Source: Piscinibacter sp. | Lineage (GTDB): Bacteria > Pseudomonadota > Gammaproteobacteria > Burkholderiales > Burkholderiaceae_C | Length of the DNA stretch: 64,000 bases | NCBI GenBank assembly: GCA_019635485.1 | Contig: JAHBZL010000001.1 | Span: 1-64,000 of the forward strand | Direction of reading: 5' to 3' | Shown here: positions 8,017 to 18,384 of the stretch, piece after piece | How the letters are laid out: every line of letters starts with the position of its first letter | How positions within the stretch are numbered: position 1 is the stretch's first letter | Notes under the pieces: generated by a model | Database searches by the model: none | The model's input: only the letters and a program-made list of their open reading frames with translations | What the model was told of the DNA's origin: nothing | Translations under genes and position numbers: made by a program

Positions 8017-9128
8017 TGAGCGATCGGATCACGCCCCTGGTGATGCCCAAGTGGGGGCTGGAAATGCGCGAAGGCACGATCGGCGCCTGGCTGGTCGACG
8101 AAGGCACGCGGCTCGACGTCGGCACACCGGTGCTCGAGGTCGAGACCGACAAGATCAGCAACGCCGTCGAGGCGCCGGACCCGGGGCTGCTGCGCCGCCG
8201 GGTCGCGCAGGAAGGCGAGACGCTGCCGGTCAAGGCGCTGCTGGGCGTGCTGGCCGAGCCCGAGGTGAGCGATGCGGAGATCGACGCCTACATCGCGGCC
8301 TACGTGGTGCCCGCGGCCGGCGAGGACGAGGCGGAGGCCGGCGAGGCCTACGCCTACGCTGACGTCGACGGCCTGCGCGTGCGCTACGCGCGGCGCGGGC
8401 CGGAACGCGGCGTGCCGGTGCTGTTCCTGCACGGCTTCGGCGGCGACCTGGGCAACTGGCTGTTCAACATCGATGCGCTGGCCGAGGTCGCGCCGGTGAT
8501 CGCGCTGGACCTGCCCGGCCACGGCCAGTCCGACGCGAAGCTGCCGGGGGCGACGCTGCCCGAGCTGGCCACCTTCGTCGCGCGTTTCCTCGACCATCTG
8601 GACGTGGAGCGCGTGCACGCGGTCGGCCATTCGATGGGCGGCGCGATCGCGGCGCAGCTGGCGCGCGACCACGCGCCGCGCGTGGCCTCGCTGGCGGTGT
8701 TCGGCACGGCCGGGCTGGGCGACGAGGTCAACGCGGACTACACCCGCGGCTTCGTCGAGGCGGCGTCGCGGCGCGAGCTCAAGCCGGTGGTCGAACTGCT
8801 GTTCGCCGATCCGTCGCTGGTCAGCCGCGCACTGGTCGACGACCTGCTGAAGTACAAGCGCCTGGACGGTGTGACCGAGCTGCTCGGCACGCTGCAAGGC
8901 AGCCTGTTCGAAGGCGGGCGCCAGGCCGCCGCGCCGCTGCGCGAGCTGCCGGCCGGACTGCCGCTGCTGGTGGTGTGGGGCCGGCAGGACCGGGTGATCC
9001 CGGCCGCGCACGCCGCCCACGCGCCGCCGCACGCCCAGGTCACGGTCTACGACGATGCCGGCCACATGGTGATGATGGAGAAGGCCGGGGAGGTGAACGC
9101 GCTGCTGAAGAAGCACCTCGGGGCATGA
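8016..9128 (+). CDS. acoC: Acetoin dehydrogenase E2: lipoyl domain fused to alpha/beta-hydrolase acetyltransferase
   Basis: 370 residues. The N-terminal lipoyl domain (about 1-80) carries the modified lysine K46 in VETDKISNAVEA. The rest is an alpha/beta hydrolase (LFLHGFGGDLGNW as oxyanion region, nucleophile Ser in GHSMGG, terminal His in DDAGHMVMMEK), which in AcoC replaces the usual E2 catalytic domain and transfers acetyl to CoA. There is no peripheral E1/E3-binding domain. It overlaps acoB by one base and is followed 7 bp later by a lipoate-protein ligase. Confidence 0.93.
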   Translation: MSDRITPLVMPKWGLEMREGTIGAWLVDEGTRLDVGTPVLEVETDKISNAVEAPDPGLLRRRVAQEGETLPVKALLGVLAEPEVSDAEIDAYIAAYVVPAAGEDEAEAGEAYAYADVDGLRVRYARRGPERGVPVLFLHGFGGDLGNWLFNIDALAEVAPVIALDLPGHGQSDAKLPGATLPELATFVARFLDHLDVERVHAVGHSMGGAIAAQLARDHAPRVASLAVFGTAGLGDEVNADYTRGFVEAASRRELKPVVELLFADPSLVSRALVDDLLKYKRLDGVTELLGTLQGSLFEGGRQAAAPLRELPAGLPLLVVWGRQDRVIPAAHAAHAPPHAQVTVYDDAGHMVMMEKAGEVNALLKKHLGA

Positions 9129-9135
9129 TCGCGGC

Positions 9136-9840
9136 GTGGGACTGCCGCGCTTCGCCTTCGTCACCGTCCACGACGACCCGCTCGCCGACGGCATCGCCGC
9201 CGAAGACGAGTGGCTGGTGCGCTGCGCCGAGCTGAAGCGCGCCAGCGCCCACCTGTGGCGCGGCACCGAAAGCCTGGTCGTGCCGCGCCGCTACACCGCG
9301 CAGCCGGGCTGGGCGGCCGCGCTCGCCGCGCTGCCGCCCGGCGCCGTGCAGGTGCGAGCCTCGGGCGGCGGGCTGGTCCCACAGGGGCCGGGCCTGTGGA
9401 ACCTCAGCCTGATCTGGCCCGCACCCGGCGCGACACCGACGGGCACGGACGCGGTCTACCTCGCGCTGTGCGATGCGCTCGGTGCCGCCTTCGCGCGGCT
9501 CGGTGTCGAGGCGCGCGCGCAGCCGGTCGAAGGGTCGTTCTGCGACGGCCGCTTCAACCTCGCGGTGGGGGGGCGCAAGCTGGTGGGCACCGCGCAGGCC
9601 TGGAAGCGGGTCGCCGGCGTGCCGCTGGTGCTGGCGCATGCGGTGCTGATCGTTGCCGCGGACCCGCAGGCGCTGACGGCGCGCGCCAACGCCTTCGAGG
9701 CGCTGCTCGGCAGCGGCACGCGCTACCGCGCCGACGCGCTGACCAGCATCGCGCACGAGGCCCCGGGGCCGGACGTCGAGGCCCGCACGCTGCAGGCGAT
9801 CGCCGAGCAGTTCGCGCGCATCGTCAGGCGGGCGGAGTAG
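9136..9840 (+). CDS. Lipoate-protein ligase family protein in the aco operon
   Basis: 234 residues from a GTG start at 9136, seven bases after acoC; an ATG at 9125 is out of frame. It has the biotin/lipoate ligase fold, with VRASGGGLVPQGPGLWN (the RxSGGG..xQGPG signature) and DGRFNLAVGGRKLVGTAQ, including the conserved GRK lysine. Such enzymes attach lipoate or octanoate to lipoyl domains, so the obvious client is K46 of AcoC. Single-chain length fits the LplA-like N-terminal domain without the accessory domain. Confidence 0.85.
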   Translation: MGLPRFAFVTVHDDPLADGIAAEDEWLVRCAELKRASAHLWRGTESLVVPRRYTAQPGWAAALAALPPGAVQVRASGGGLVPQGPGLWNLSLIWPAPGATPTGTDAVYLALCDALGAAFARLGVEARAQPVEGSFCDGRFNLAVGGRKLVGTAQAWKRVAGVPLVLAHAVLIVAADPQALTARANAFEALLGSGTRYRADALTSIAHEAPGPDVEARTLQAIAEQFARIVRRAE

Positions 9841-9888
9841 AGTGGTCGGTCCCGACGGGCGCCCCGACGCCCGCGCAGGAGACACGCG

Positions 9889-11811
<1,923 letters not shown>

Positions 11812-11943
11812 GCGGGCACGCCACACGCTCCGGGCTCCGGTGCGACGTATTGCGCGAAGTCGCGCGCCGGCCTCTGTCCGGCGCCTTCCGCAGGAGCGAA
11901 GATCGCTACCAGGGGTGCACGCCGCCCTTTGATCCTCCCGCCG

Positions 11944-12147
11944 ATGAAACGTGATCCCCTCATTGCCGTCGATCGACGAACGGGTGGCGACCGCCGCCAC
12001 GCCGACCAGGGCCCGCCCGGCCTGCACGAGCGGCGCACCGGGCTCGAGCCGCGCCAGCCGGACGTGCACGAGGTGGAACTGACGCCCTCGCAATGGGCCC
12101 AGCTGTTCGGCGGCACGCCGCCCGCCGACCCCGCGCCGGTGCGTTGA
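11944..12147 (+). CDS. Small hypothetical protein, 67 aa
   Basis: A short charged frame from the ATG at 11944 with several Arg-rich turns (DRRTGGDRRHADQGPP) and a C-terminal amphipathic segment (VHEVELTPSQWAQLF). No family is recognised and no good ribosome-binding site precedes it; a TTG 15 bases upstream is also possible. Codon use resembles the neighbours. It converges with the cytochrome gene at 12152, leaving 4 bp between the stops. Confidence 0.5.
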   Translation: MKRDPLIAVDRRTGGDRRHADQGPPGLHERRTGLEPRQPDVHEVELTPSQWAQLFGGTPPADPAPVR

Positions 12148-12151
12148 GTCG

Positions 12152-12616
12152 TCAGGGCGCGGGCCGGCCAGGCCCGAGCGTGCCTTGCGCGCGCGCGGAG
12201 AGCCAGGCACACAGGTCGGCAATGTGCGCATTGACCTGCGGCTCGCCCTGCCAGGCCGGCATCGTCAAGGCGCCGGCGCGGCGCTGCAGCACGCTGTCGA
12301 CGGCCGCATCGTCCGCGGCCGGCAGGTTCCAGTCGTAGCGCCGCAGCACCAGGCCGACGAAGCGCTGCGGCCCCATCTCGCGCACACGCGGCAGCAGGTC
12401 GGGCGCGCCGACGGTTCCGGTGGCAGCCGGCCCATGGCACTGCGCGCAGCGCGCCTGGAACACGCGCCAGCCGGTGTAGGCGGAACCCGGAGCTTCGCGG
12501 GCCTGGGCGAGTTCCTGCGCCGGCTGCCGGTTCTGCAGCTCCAGCGCACAGCCGGCCAGCCCCGACCCGGCCACGACGGCCGCCGCCAGCATGCCGATCC
12601 ACGCTCGAGATTGCAT
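12152..12616 (-). CDS. Small c-type cytochrome lipoprotein
   Basis: 154 residues. A signal with lipobox GLAGC (lipid Cys23) is followed by a class I cytochrome domain: heme site CAQCH (C57, C60, H61) and a probable axial Met in ALTMPAWQGE. The anchor places it in the periplasm. The redox partner is not evident from neighbours; it is followed on the same strand by no clear operon mate. Confidence 0.85.
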   Translation of the reverse strand: MQSRAWIGMLAAAVVAGSGLAGCALELQNRQPAQELAQAREAPGSAYTGWRVFQARCAQCHGPAATGTVGAPDLLPRVREMGPQRFVGLVLRRYDWNLPAADDAAVDSVLQRRAGALTMPAWQGEPQVNAHIADLCAWLSARAQGTLGPGRPAP

Positions 12617-12688
12617 CGCGGGTCCTCCTCGCAGCGGCCATTGTGCGAAGCTCCGCGGGGCGCCGGATTGTCCTGGCTCAGCCCGGCC

Positions 12689-13108
12689 TCATCCCTGCGC
12701 GAGCTGCTGCTTCAGCTTCGCCGCTGCATCGACGATGCGGTTGCCGTCGCCGGTCAGCACGGCGCCGAAGAAGTCCAGCACCTTGCGGATCTTCTCGAGC
12801 TTGCGGCGCACCTCGGTGACACGACGGAGGGTCTCGTCGGCGAAGGCCACCGCAGCGTCGATGTGGGTGGCGGTGACCCGCGCGGCGCCCGCGATCAGGT
12901 CGATCTGCCGCTCGACCAGTGCGCGGGCGCGCTGGCGCAGGTTCTCCTGCACGCGGGCGATCGCCTGCGCGGTCGCCACATCAGGCGCCTGCTCGACCAG
13001 CGGGTCGAGCGAGCGCGCCAGGTCGGTCAGCCAGTCGAACGCATGCTGGAGGTCCTCCGGGGCCAGCGCATCGCCCGGGGCGGCGTTGTCGAGCAACAGG
13101 GTGGCCAT
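12689..13108 (-). CDS. Hypothetical helical protein, 139 aa
   Basis: The ATG at 13108 has a strong GGAGGAGA nine bases upstream, so this start is preferred over longer versions. The sequence is almost wholly alpha-helical with heptad-like stretches (RVQENLRQRARALVERQIDL, VTEVRRKLEKIRKVLDFFGA), suggesting a coiled coil or helical bundle. No signal peptide or membrane segment is seen and no family is recognised. Confidence 0.6.
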   Translation of the reverse strand: MATLLLDNAAPGDALAPEDLQHAFDWLTDLARSLDPLVEQAPDVATAQAIARVQENLRQRARALVERQIDLIAGAARVTATHIDAAVAFADETLRRVTEVRRKLEKIRKVLDFFGAVLTGDGNRIVDAAAKLKQQLAQG

Positions 13109-13305
13109 GGGTCTTCTCCTCCGAGTCGGCGGAATGGGCCGTCCGGCCGCGTGCACAGCGCCACCGGATCGGGCTGCTGCGCATGGGCACCCGCGCTCGT
13201 CGACTATGACTGCACTGTGCGCGGCGGCCGCGGCAGGCGCATCCACCGCACTGTCGAGGTCCCTTCAACGGCACCCGCGCCGGCGCGTCGCGGGCCATGA
13301 CGACC

Positions 13306-13321
13306 TTTGTGTTCGGACAAA
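13306..13321. promoter_or_regulatory. Inverted repeat upstream of the Crp/Fnr regulator gene
   Basis: TTTGT-N6-ACAAA is a perfect 5-bp inverted repeat with a spacer typical of Crp/Fnr-type sites, 59 bp upstream of the ATG at 13380. It is not the classical Fnr box (TTGAT-N4-ATCAA). It may be an autoregulatory operator; arms this short can also occur by chance. Confidence 0.35.
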
Positions 13322-13379
13322 CCTCGCCGCCCGGTACGCAGGCACATTGGCCCGACACCTGTCTACGAAGGAACACGAC

Positions 13380-14159
13380 ATGCTCGACGCCCCGATCGTC
13401 GCCGAGCGCGTCGGCCGGCCCCGCCACGGCCTCGGGCCCGCCTCCGCGCCGCCCTGGCCGGACCCCACGGACCAGGCCCTGCTGCGCCAGGCCTTCGCGC
13501 CGGCCGTGCCGTCCGAGGCCGTGCTGCGCCGCCTGCTCGATGCAGCGCGCCTCGTGCGCTGCCCGGCCGGCCCGCTGACGGTGGCGTCGCCGCGCCGGCC
13601 CGAGCCCTCCTGGTGGCTGGTGCGCCAGGGCCGCATCGGCCTCGGCCCGCGCACGGCCGGCGGCAGCGTGGCCGAGCTGCGCTGGATCGGCACCGGGGAA
13701 TGGCTGGACGTGGCCGGCGCGCTCTCCGGCCACGGCGGCTGGCTGGAGCACGCGGTCTGCCACACGCCGGTCGAACTGCTCGCCGTGCCTCTGGGCGCGC
13801 TCTACGACGCCTGCGCCGCGCACCCGGCGTTCGCACAGGCCTTCGCCGGCGTGCTCGCGCAGCGCGTGCGCAGCCTGAACGACACGCTGCATGAGCTGGC
13901 GGGTGCCGACGTGCCGGTGCGCTTCGCGCGCTGGCTGCTGCGCCAGCTCGCCGCGCACGGCGACGACTCGGCGACGCCGCGGCTGGTGCTGGGCGAGCGC
14001 AAGCAGGCGATCGCCCGCCAGTTGCGCACCACCTCCGAGACCCTGTCGCGCACGCTGGCGCGCCTGTCGCGCGACGGCATCCTGGAGGTCAAGGGCTACG
14101 CTCTGACGGTGCGCGATCCTGCGGCGCTGCGCGCGCTGGCACGCGCGCCGCACGAGTAG
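13380..14159 (+). CDS. Crp/Fnr family transcriptional regulator
   Basis: 259 residues, GAAGGAA upstream of the ATG. Residues about 50-160 form a cyclic-nucleotide-binding-like beta roll (SWWLVRQGRIGLGP, GEWLDVAGALSGHGGWLEHA). Residues about 185-245 form a winged helix with the recognition stretch ERKQAIARQLRTTSETLSRTL. No cluster of four cysteines is present in the N-terminus, so it is not a classical oxygen-sensing Fnr. The ligand is unknown. Confidence 0.85.
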   Translation: MLDAPIVAERVGRPRHGLGPASAPPWPDPTDQALLRQAFAPAVPSEAVLRRLLDAARLVRCPAGPLTVASPRRPEPSWWLVRQGRIGLGPRTAGGSVAELRWIGTGEWLDVAGALSGHGGWLEHAVCHTPVELLAVPLGALYDACAAHPAFAQAFAGVLAQRVRSLNDTLHELAGADVPVRFARWLLRQLAAHGDDSATPRLVLGERKQAIARQLRTTSETLSRTLARLSRDGILEVKGYALTVRDPAALRALARAPHE

Positions 14160-14184
14160 GCCCTTCCGCAGGAGCGGCGCCGCG

Positions 14185-15105
14185 TCAGGCGGCCCGCAGC
14201 CGCTGCTGCAGCTCGCCGAGCGCCGCATCGAGCAGCTGCACGAACACGCCGGTGGCGACCGCCGGCGTCTGCCCGACGCGCTGGTACAGGCAGATGCGCG
14301 CGGCCGCCTCCGGATCGGCCAGCGGCAGCCAGGCGAGGCGACCGGCGTCGAGGTCCTGCACGACGTTCTCCTGCACCAGCAGGCCGACCAGCGCGCCGCC
14401 GGCGGCCAGCGTGCGCACCATCGCCACCGAGCTGGTCTCCACCACCGGCTGCAGCACGCGCCGCTCGCGCGCCGCGATGCGTTCGGCCAGCAGGCGCAGT
14501 TCCATGTCCGGCGCCGGCAGCACCAGCGGGTGCTCGAGGCAGTCGCGCAGGCGCAGCCGGCCGCCGCGCTGCGCGAGCGGGTGCGACGGTGCGACCACCG
14601 CGCCAAGGCGCTGCTCCCACGAGCGCACCTCCTCGATGCCCGGCGGCGGCGTGCGTTGCAGGCAGAAGGCGATGTCGATCTCGCCGCCGAACAGCGCCTT
14701 CAGCAGCGTCTCGCCGTTGCCGGTGCGCACGCTGTAGGTGATGCCGGGGTACTGGCGCAGCGCGGCCTCGATCACGCCCGGCATCAGCGCCTCGGCACTC
14801 GCGTGCGGCACGCCCAGGTGCACGTGGCCGCGCCGCAGCGAACGCAGCGCCTCGACCTGCGACATCGCGTGGTCGTAGTCGCGCTGGCTGCGCCGCACCG
14901 CGGCGAGCACGATCTCGCCGGCCGCGCTGAGCTGCATGCCGCGCGGCAGCCGGTCGAACAGCGGCGTGCCGACCTGCTCCTCGAAGTTCAGGATCTGCTG
15001 GTGCACCGCCGCCGCGGTCAGGTGCAGCGCGTCGGCGGCACGCCGCACCGAGCCGTGCCGCGCGACGGCGTCGAAGCAGCGGAAGGCCTGGGAGATCGCA
15101 CGCAT
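14185..15105 (-). CDS. LysR family transcriptional regulator
   Basis: 306 residues: winged helix at 1-60 (GSVRRAADALHLTAAAVHQQ) and a substrate-binding-like effector domain from about 90 (GHVHLGVPHASAEALMPGVI). It is divergent from a Bug-type solute-binding protein gene at 15224 and presumably regulates that gene and the transporter and amidohydrolase genes behind it. A perfect inverted repeat at 15122-15142 lies 17 bp upstream of its start. Confidence 0.9.
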   Translation of the reverse strand: MRAISQAFRCFDAVARHGSVRRAADALHLTAAAVHQQILNFEEQVGTPLFDRLPRGMQLSAAGEIVLAAVRRSQRDYDHAMSQVEALRSLRRGHVHLGVPHASAEALMPGVIEAALRQYPGITYSVRTGNGETLLKALFGGEIDIAFCLQRTPPPGIEEVRSWEQRLGAVVAPSHPLAQRGGRLRLRDCLEHPLVLPAPDMELRLLAERIAARERRVLQPVVETSSVAMVRTLAAGGALVGLLVQENVVQDLDAGRLAWLPLADPEAAARICLYQRVGQTPAVATGVFVQLLDAALGELQQRLRAA

Positions 15106-15121
15106 CGCGGGGTGGTGTCGA

Positions 15122-15142
15122 CCGTCAGCAAATGGCTGACGG
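15122..15142. promoter_or_regulatory. Candidate LysR operator
   Basis: CCGTCAGC-AAATG-GCTGACGG is a perfect 8-bp inverted repeat with a 5-bp spacer in the 118-bp space between the divergent LysR and Bug genes. Position and dyad symmetry match a LysR recognition site controlling both directions. Confidence 0.65.
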
Positions 15143-15223
15143 CCCGGCAGAAATTATGAGCTATGCCTGACACTCTGCGAGGCCTAGATTTCGCCCCGTC
15201 GCCCCTCACCGATGGAGTCCCGA

Positions 15224-16204
15224 ATGAAGCTGCTGCCCGCCCTCCTCGCCTCGCTGGCCCTGGTGCCGGCCCTGCTGCCTGGCGCGGCGTTCGCCCAGGC
15301 CTACCCGTCCAAGCCCGTCACAGTCGTGGTTCCGTTCGGCGCCGGCGGCGGCGTCGACGCGGCCGCGCGCATCGCGCTGCCCAAGCTCGGCGAGCGGCTC
15401 GGCCAGACGCTGCTGATCGAGAACGTGCCCGGCGCCTCCGGCACGATCGGCACGCAGCGCGTGATTCGCGCCAAGGCCGACGGATACACCCTGCTGTTCG
15501 CGGTGGCCAGCCCGATCAACGTCGCCCCGCTGGTCTCGCCCGGCGCAGTGCGCTACGACGCGCTGAAGGAGCTGGTGCCGATCGCGCCGGTGGCCGTCTC
15601 GCCCTTCGTGCTGATCGGCCGGCGCGACCTGCCGGCCGCCAGCACCGCCGAGCTGATCCGCCTGGCGCGCAGCCAGCCGGGCAAGCTGACCTACGGCACC
15701 GACGGCATGGGCACCTCGCTGCACGTGACGATGGCGATGATCACGCAGCGCGCCGGCGTCGAGATCCTGCACGTGCCGTACAAGTCCGGCCCGCAGGTGC
15801 TGACGGACGTGGCCGGCGGCATGATCGACCTCGCCGTGGTGCCGCTCGCGCTCGCCCAGCCCTTCGTCGCCGACGGCAAGGTGCGCGCCTACGGCGTGAC
15901 GACCAGGCAGCGTGCCGCGGCCCTGCCCGGCACGCCGAGCCTCGCGGAGACGGCCGAGCTGGCCGGCTTCGACGTCGAGTCCTGGCTCGGCCTGCTCGGC
16001 CCGGCCGGGCTGGACCCGGCGGTGACCGCACGGCTGTCGAAGGAGGTCGGCACGCTGCTGGCCGACCCGGCGGTGGTCAAGGCGCTCGCCGAGGGCGGCA
16101 TGAAGCCGCTGCAGCTGTCGCCGGCCGAGTTCGCCGCCTACCTGGCGCGCGAGAAGAAGAGCCTCGGCGAGGCGATCGCCGCGGCCGGCATCCGGATCGA
16201 GTGA
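15224..16204 (+). CDS. Bug-type (tripartite tricarboxylate transporter) periplasmic solute-binding protein
   Basis: 326 residues from the ATG at 15224, chosen because GGAG lies eight bases upstream; an in-frame ATG at 15212 has no such site. A signal peptide ends near AFAQA. The body begins YPSKPVTVVVPFGAGGGVDA, the hallmark of the Bug/TctC family, and continues with GASGTIGTQRVIRAKADGYT. It should bind a small carboxylate or amide in the periplasm. No tctA/tctB membrane genes are adjacent, which is common for this expanded family in Burkholderiales. Confidence 0.92.
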   Translation: MKLLPALLASLALVPALLPGAAFAQAYPSKPVTVVVPFGAGGGVDAAARIALPKLGERLGQTLLIENVPGASGTIGTQRVIRAKADGYTLLFAVASPINVAPLVSPGAVRYDALKELVPIAPVAVSPFVLIGRRDLPAASTAELIRLARSQPGKLTYGTDGMGTSLHVTMAMITQRAGVEILHVPYKSGPQVLTDVAGGMIDLAVVPLALAQPFVADGKVRAYGVTTRQRAAALPGTPSLAETAELAGFDVESWLGLLGPAGLDPAVTARLSKEVGTLLADPAVVKALAEGGMKPLQLSPAEFAAYLAREKKSLGEAIAAAGIRIE

Positions 16205-16208
16205 GGCG

Positions 16209-16934
16209 ATGGGCGCCGCCGTGATCGCCCTGCTGCTGGTCGCCGGCCTGGCGGTCGGTGCCACCAGCATCGGCGGCGTCCTCGTCGTACCGGTGCTGAC
16301 CTCCGGCGCCGGCAGCGCCCCGTCCCATGCGGTGGCCGCCTCCAGCTTCGCGTTCGCCTTCAGCGGCCTGGCCGCGTTCGCGACCGCGGCACGCGAACCC
16401 TCCGCCGGTGCGGGCCGCGCCGGCTGGCCGCTGCACGGCGGCGCGCTGCTCGGCGCCGCGCTCGGCGCGCTGACCCTGGCCTGGCTACCGGCCGGCGCGG
16501 TGCGCACCGGCGTCGGCCTGCTCGCGGTGGCCTCCGGCCTGTATGCCCTGCTCGGCCGTCGCGCTCCGCGCGACGATCCCGCCGGCGCGCCGGCCCGCGG
16601 CACGCTCGCCGCGCTCGGGCTGGCGGTCGGCTGCGGTTCGGCCTGGTCGGGCACCGGCGGGCCGGTACTGCTGCTGCCGCTGGTCACGCTGGCCGGCTGG
16701 CCCGCCGGCGAGGCCGTCGCCGCGGCGCAGCGCATCCAGTTGCCGGTGGCCCTCGCCGCCACCGCGGTCCACCTGGCCGCCGGGCGGCTCGACCTGATGC
16801 TGGGCGCGACGGTCGGCGTGCTCGTGCTGGCCGGCTGGGCCGCCGGCCGCGCGCTCGCCCGCCGCCTGCCGATGGAACGCCTGCGGCAGGCCGTGGCGCT
16901 GGCGCTGATCGCCACCGGCCTGTGGTACCTGTGA
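16209..16934 (+). CDS. TSUP (TauE/SafE) family membrane transporter
   Basis: 241 residues with about seven to eight hydrophobic segments and the repeated small-residue motifs of the TauE/SafE family (VGATSIGGVLVVPVL near the N-terminus, CGSAWSGTGGPVLLLPLVTL in the second half). It starts 4 bp after the solute-binding protein gene and is probably in its operon. Members export or import sulfonates, sulfite or organic anions; the substrate here is unknown. Confidence 0.85.
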   Translation: MGAAVIALLLVAGLAVGATSIGGVLVVPVLTSGAGSAPSHAVAASSFAFAFSGLAAFATAAREPSAGAGRAGWPLHGGALLGAALGALTLAWLPAGAVRTGVGLLAVASGLYALLGRRAPRDDPAGAPARGTLAALGLAVGCGSAWSGTGGPVLLLPLVTLAGWPAGEAVAAAQRIQLPVALAATAVHLAAGRLDLMLGATVGVLVLAGWAAGRALARRLPMERLRQAVALALIATGLWYL

Positions 16935-16968
16935 ACGTGGCTGAAGACGAAGATCCGAGGAGTACCCC

Positions 16969-18327
16969 GTGAATCCCATCGACCTGGCCCACGCGCTGCG
17001 CGCCGACGAACTGCTGCTCGCCCCCGAGTGGACGCTGCTGACCGATGGCCCGGTGGCCGGGCTCGCGCTGCACGTCGCCGGCGGCCGCTTCGCCGCGATC
17101 GGCCCGCGCGCCGAACTCGCCGCACGCCTGCCTGGGCTGACGCTGATCGAGCTGCCGCAGCGCCTGCTGATGCCCGGCTTCGTCGACACGCACCATCACC
17201 TGACGCAGTCGTTCGGCAAGGCGCTGGCCTTCGGCGAGCCGTCGGAGATCTTCCGCCGCATCTGGGTGCCGCTGGAAAGCCACCTCGACCCGCACAGCCT
17301 GTACCTGGCCTCCAAGCTGGCCGCGCTGGAAGCGCTGCGCGGCGGTTTCACGACCGTCTGCGACGCCGGCACGCGTGCGTCGCAGGGCCTGGAGGCCGTG
17401 GCCGCGGCGACGCGCGAGGCGGGTCTGCGCTGCGTGCTGGGCCTGATCTGCCACGACGACGGCAGCCAGCACGATGCCGTGCTGCGCGCGGCGCAGCGCT
17501 TCCTGGCCCATGGTGACGCGCTGCTGCACCCGTCGCTCGCGGTCGCGATCCCCGAGGCGACGACCGACCGCATGCTGCACGACGTCGCACGCCTGGCCGG
17601 CGAGGCCGGCGCGGTGTTCCAGGTGCACGTCAACGAGCACCTGGCCTCGGTCGAACGTTCGCTGGTGGCACGCGGCCAGCGGCCGCTGCAGCACCTGCAC
17701 GCGGCCGGCGCGCTCGGCCCGCAGGCGCTGCTCGCGCACGCGACGATGCTGGCGCCCGACGAAGTCGTGCTGCTGCGCGACAGCGGCGCCGCGGTGGCCT
17801 ACAACCCGGTGGCCAGCGCCTGGAAGGGCAACGCCGTCGCGCCCGCCGGGCTGCTGGCGGCGCTGGGGGTGCGCTTCGGCCTCGGCACCGACGGCACGCG
17901 CAGCGACGGCTTCCGGCTGATGGACGCGGCCGAGACCGCGCAGCGGCTCGCCTTCGGCCTGGCCAATGGCGACTCCTCCTGCGGCGGCGGCGCGCTGTGG
18001 CTGCGCCACGCCACCGCACACGGCGCCGAGGCCGCCGGCCTGGGCGCCCTGACCGGCACCGTGGCCGAGGGCCGGGCCGCCGACTTCCTGCTCGTCGACC
18101 TCGATGTGCCGGAACTCACGCCCAGCTGGGATCTCCCGTGGGAGCTGGTGCGCCTGGCGGCCCGCGACCAGATCCAGGCCGTCTTCGTGGCCGGCCGGCT
18201 GCGCCTGTGGCAGGGCTGGCCGCCGGACTGGGACGCGCGCGCGCTGCTGGCGGAGGTGCGCCGCGTCGCACGCGACGCGGTGGCACGCGCGCCGATCCAC
18301 AAGGTGCACCCGGCGCCGGCCCGCTGA
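16969..18327 (+). CDS. Amidohydrolase family protein (TRZ/ATZ, 8-oxoguanine-deaminase-like)
   Basis: 452 residues, GTG start with GAGGAGT upstream. It has a metal-dependent amidohydrolase barrel: HxH in DTHHHLTQSF (H75, H77), a further metal His in FQVHVNEHLASVE, a later His in LLAHATM, and the catalytic Asp in GLGTDGTRSDG. The sequence type fits the deaminase/dechlorinase branch acting on aromatic heterocycles. Placed behind the Bug protein and the TSUP gene, it is the likely first enzyme on the imported compound; that compound is not identifiable. Confidence 0.85.
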   Translation: MNPIDLAHALRADELLLAPEWTLLTDGPVAGLALHVAGGRFAAIGPRAELAARLPGLTLIELPQRLLMPGFVDTHHHLTQSFGKALAFGEPSEIFRRIWVPLESHLDPHSLYLASKLAALEALRGGFTTVCDAGTRASQGLEAVAAATREAGLRCVLGLICHDDGSQHDAVLRAAQRFLAHGDALLHPSLAVAIPEATTDRMLHDVARLAGEAGAVFQVHVNEHLASVERSLVARGQRPLQHLHAAGALGPQALLAHATMLAPDEVVLLRDSGAAVAYNPVASAWKGNAVAPAGLLAALGVRFGLGTDGTRSDGFRLMDAAETAQRLAFGLANGDSSCGGGALWLRHATAHGAEAAGLGALTGTVAEGRAADFLLVDLDVPELTPSWDLPWELVRLAARDQIQAVFVAGRLRLWQGWPPDWDARALLAEVRRVARDAVARAPIHKVHPAPAR

Positions 18328-18343
18328 CCCGCGCCCCGGCGGT

Positions 18344-18360
18344 CTTCAGGTTCTCTTCAT
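18344..18360 (+). promoter_or_regulatory. Direct-repeat box resembling a PmrA/BasR site upstream of eptA
   Basis: CTTCAG-GTTCT-CTTCAT: two hexamers with an 11-bp period, as bound by OmpR-type response regulators of the PmrA/QseB class (consensus CTTAAK-N5-CTTAAK). It ends 24 bp upstream of the phosphoethanolamine transferase start. Assignment is by pattern and by the nature of the target gene. Confidence 0.45.
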
Positions 18361-18384
18361 CCGGCGCCGGCCCAATGCCGGCCC

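Noticed and set aside
9125-9235. ATG at 9125 as start of the lipoate ligase
   Set aside because: It is out of frame with the ligase; the GTG at 9136 opens the correct frame.
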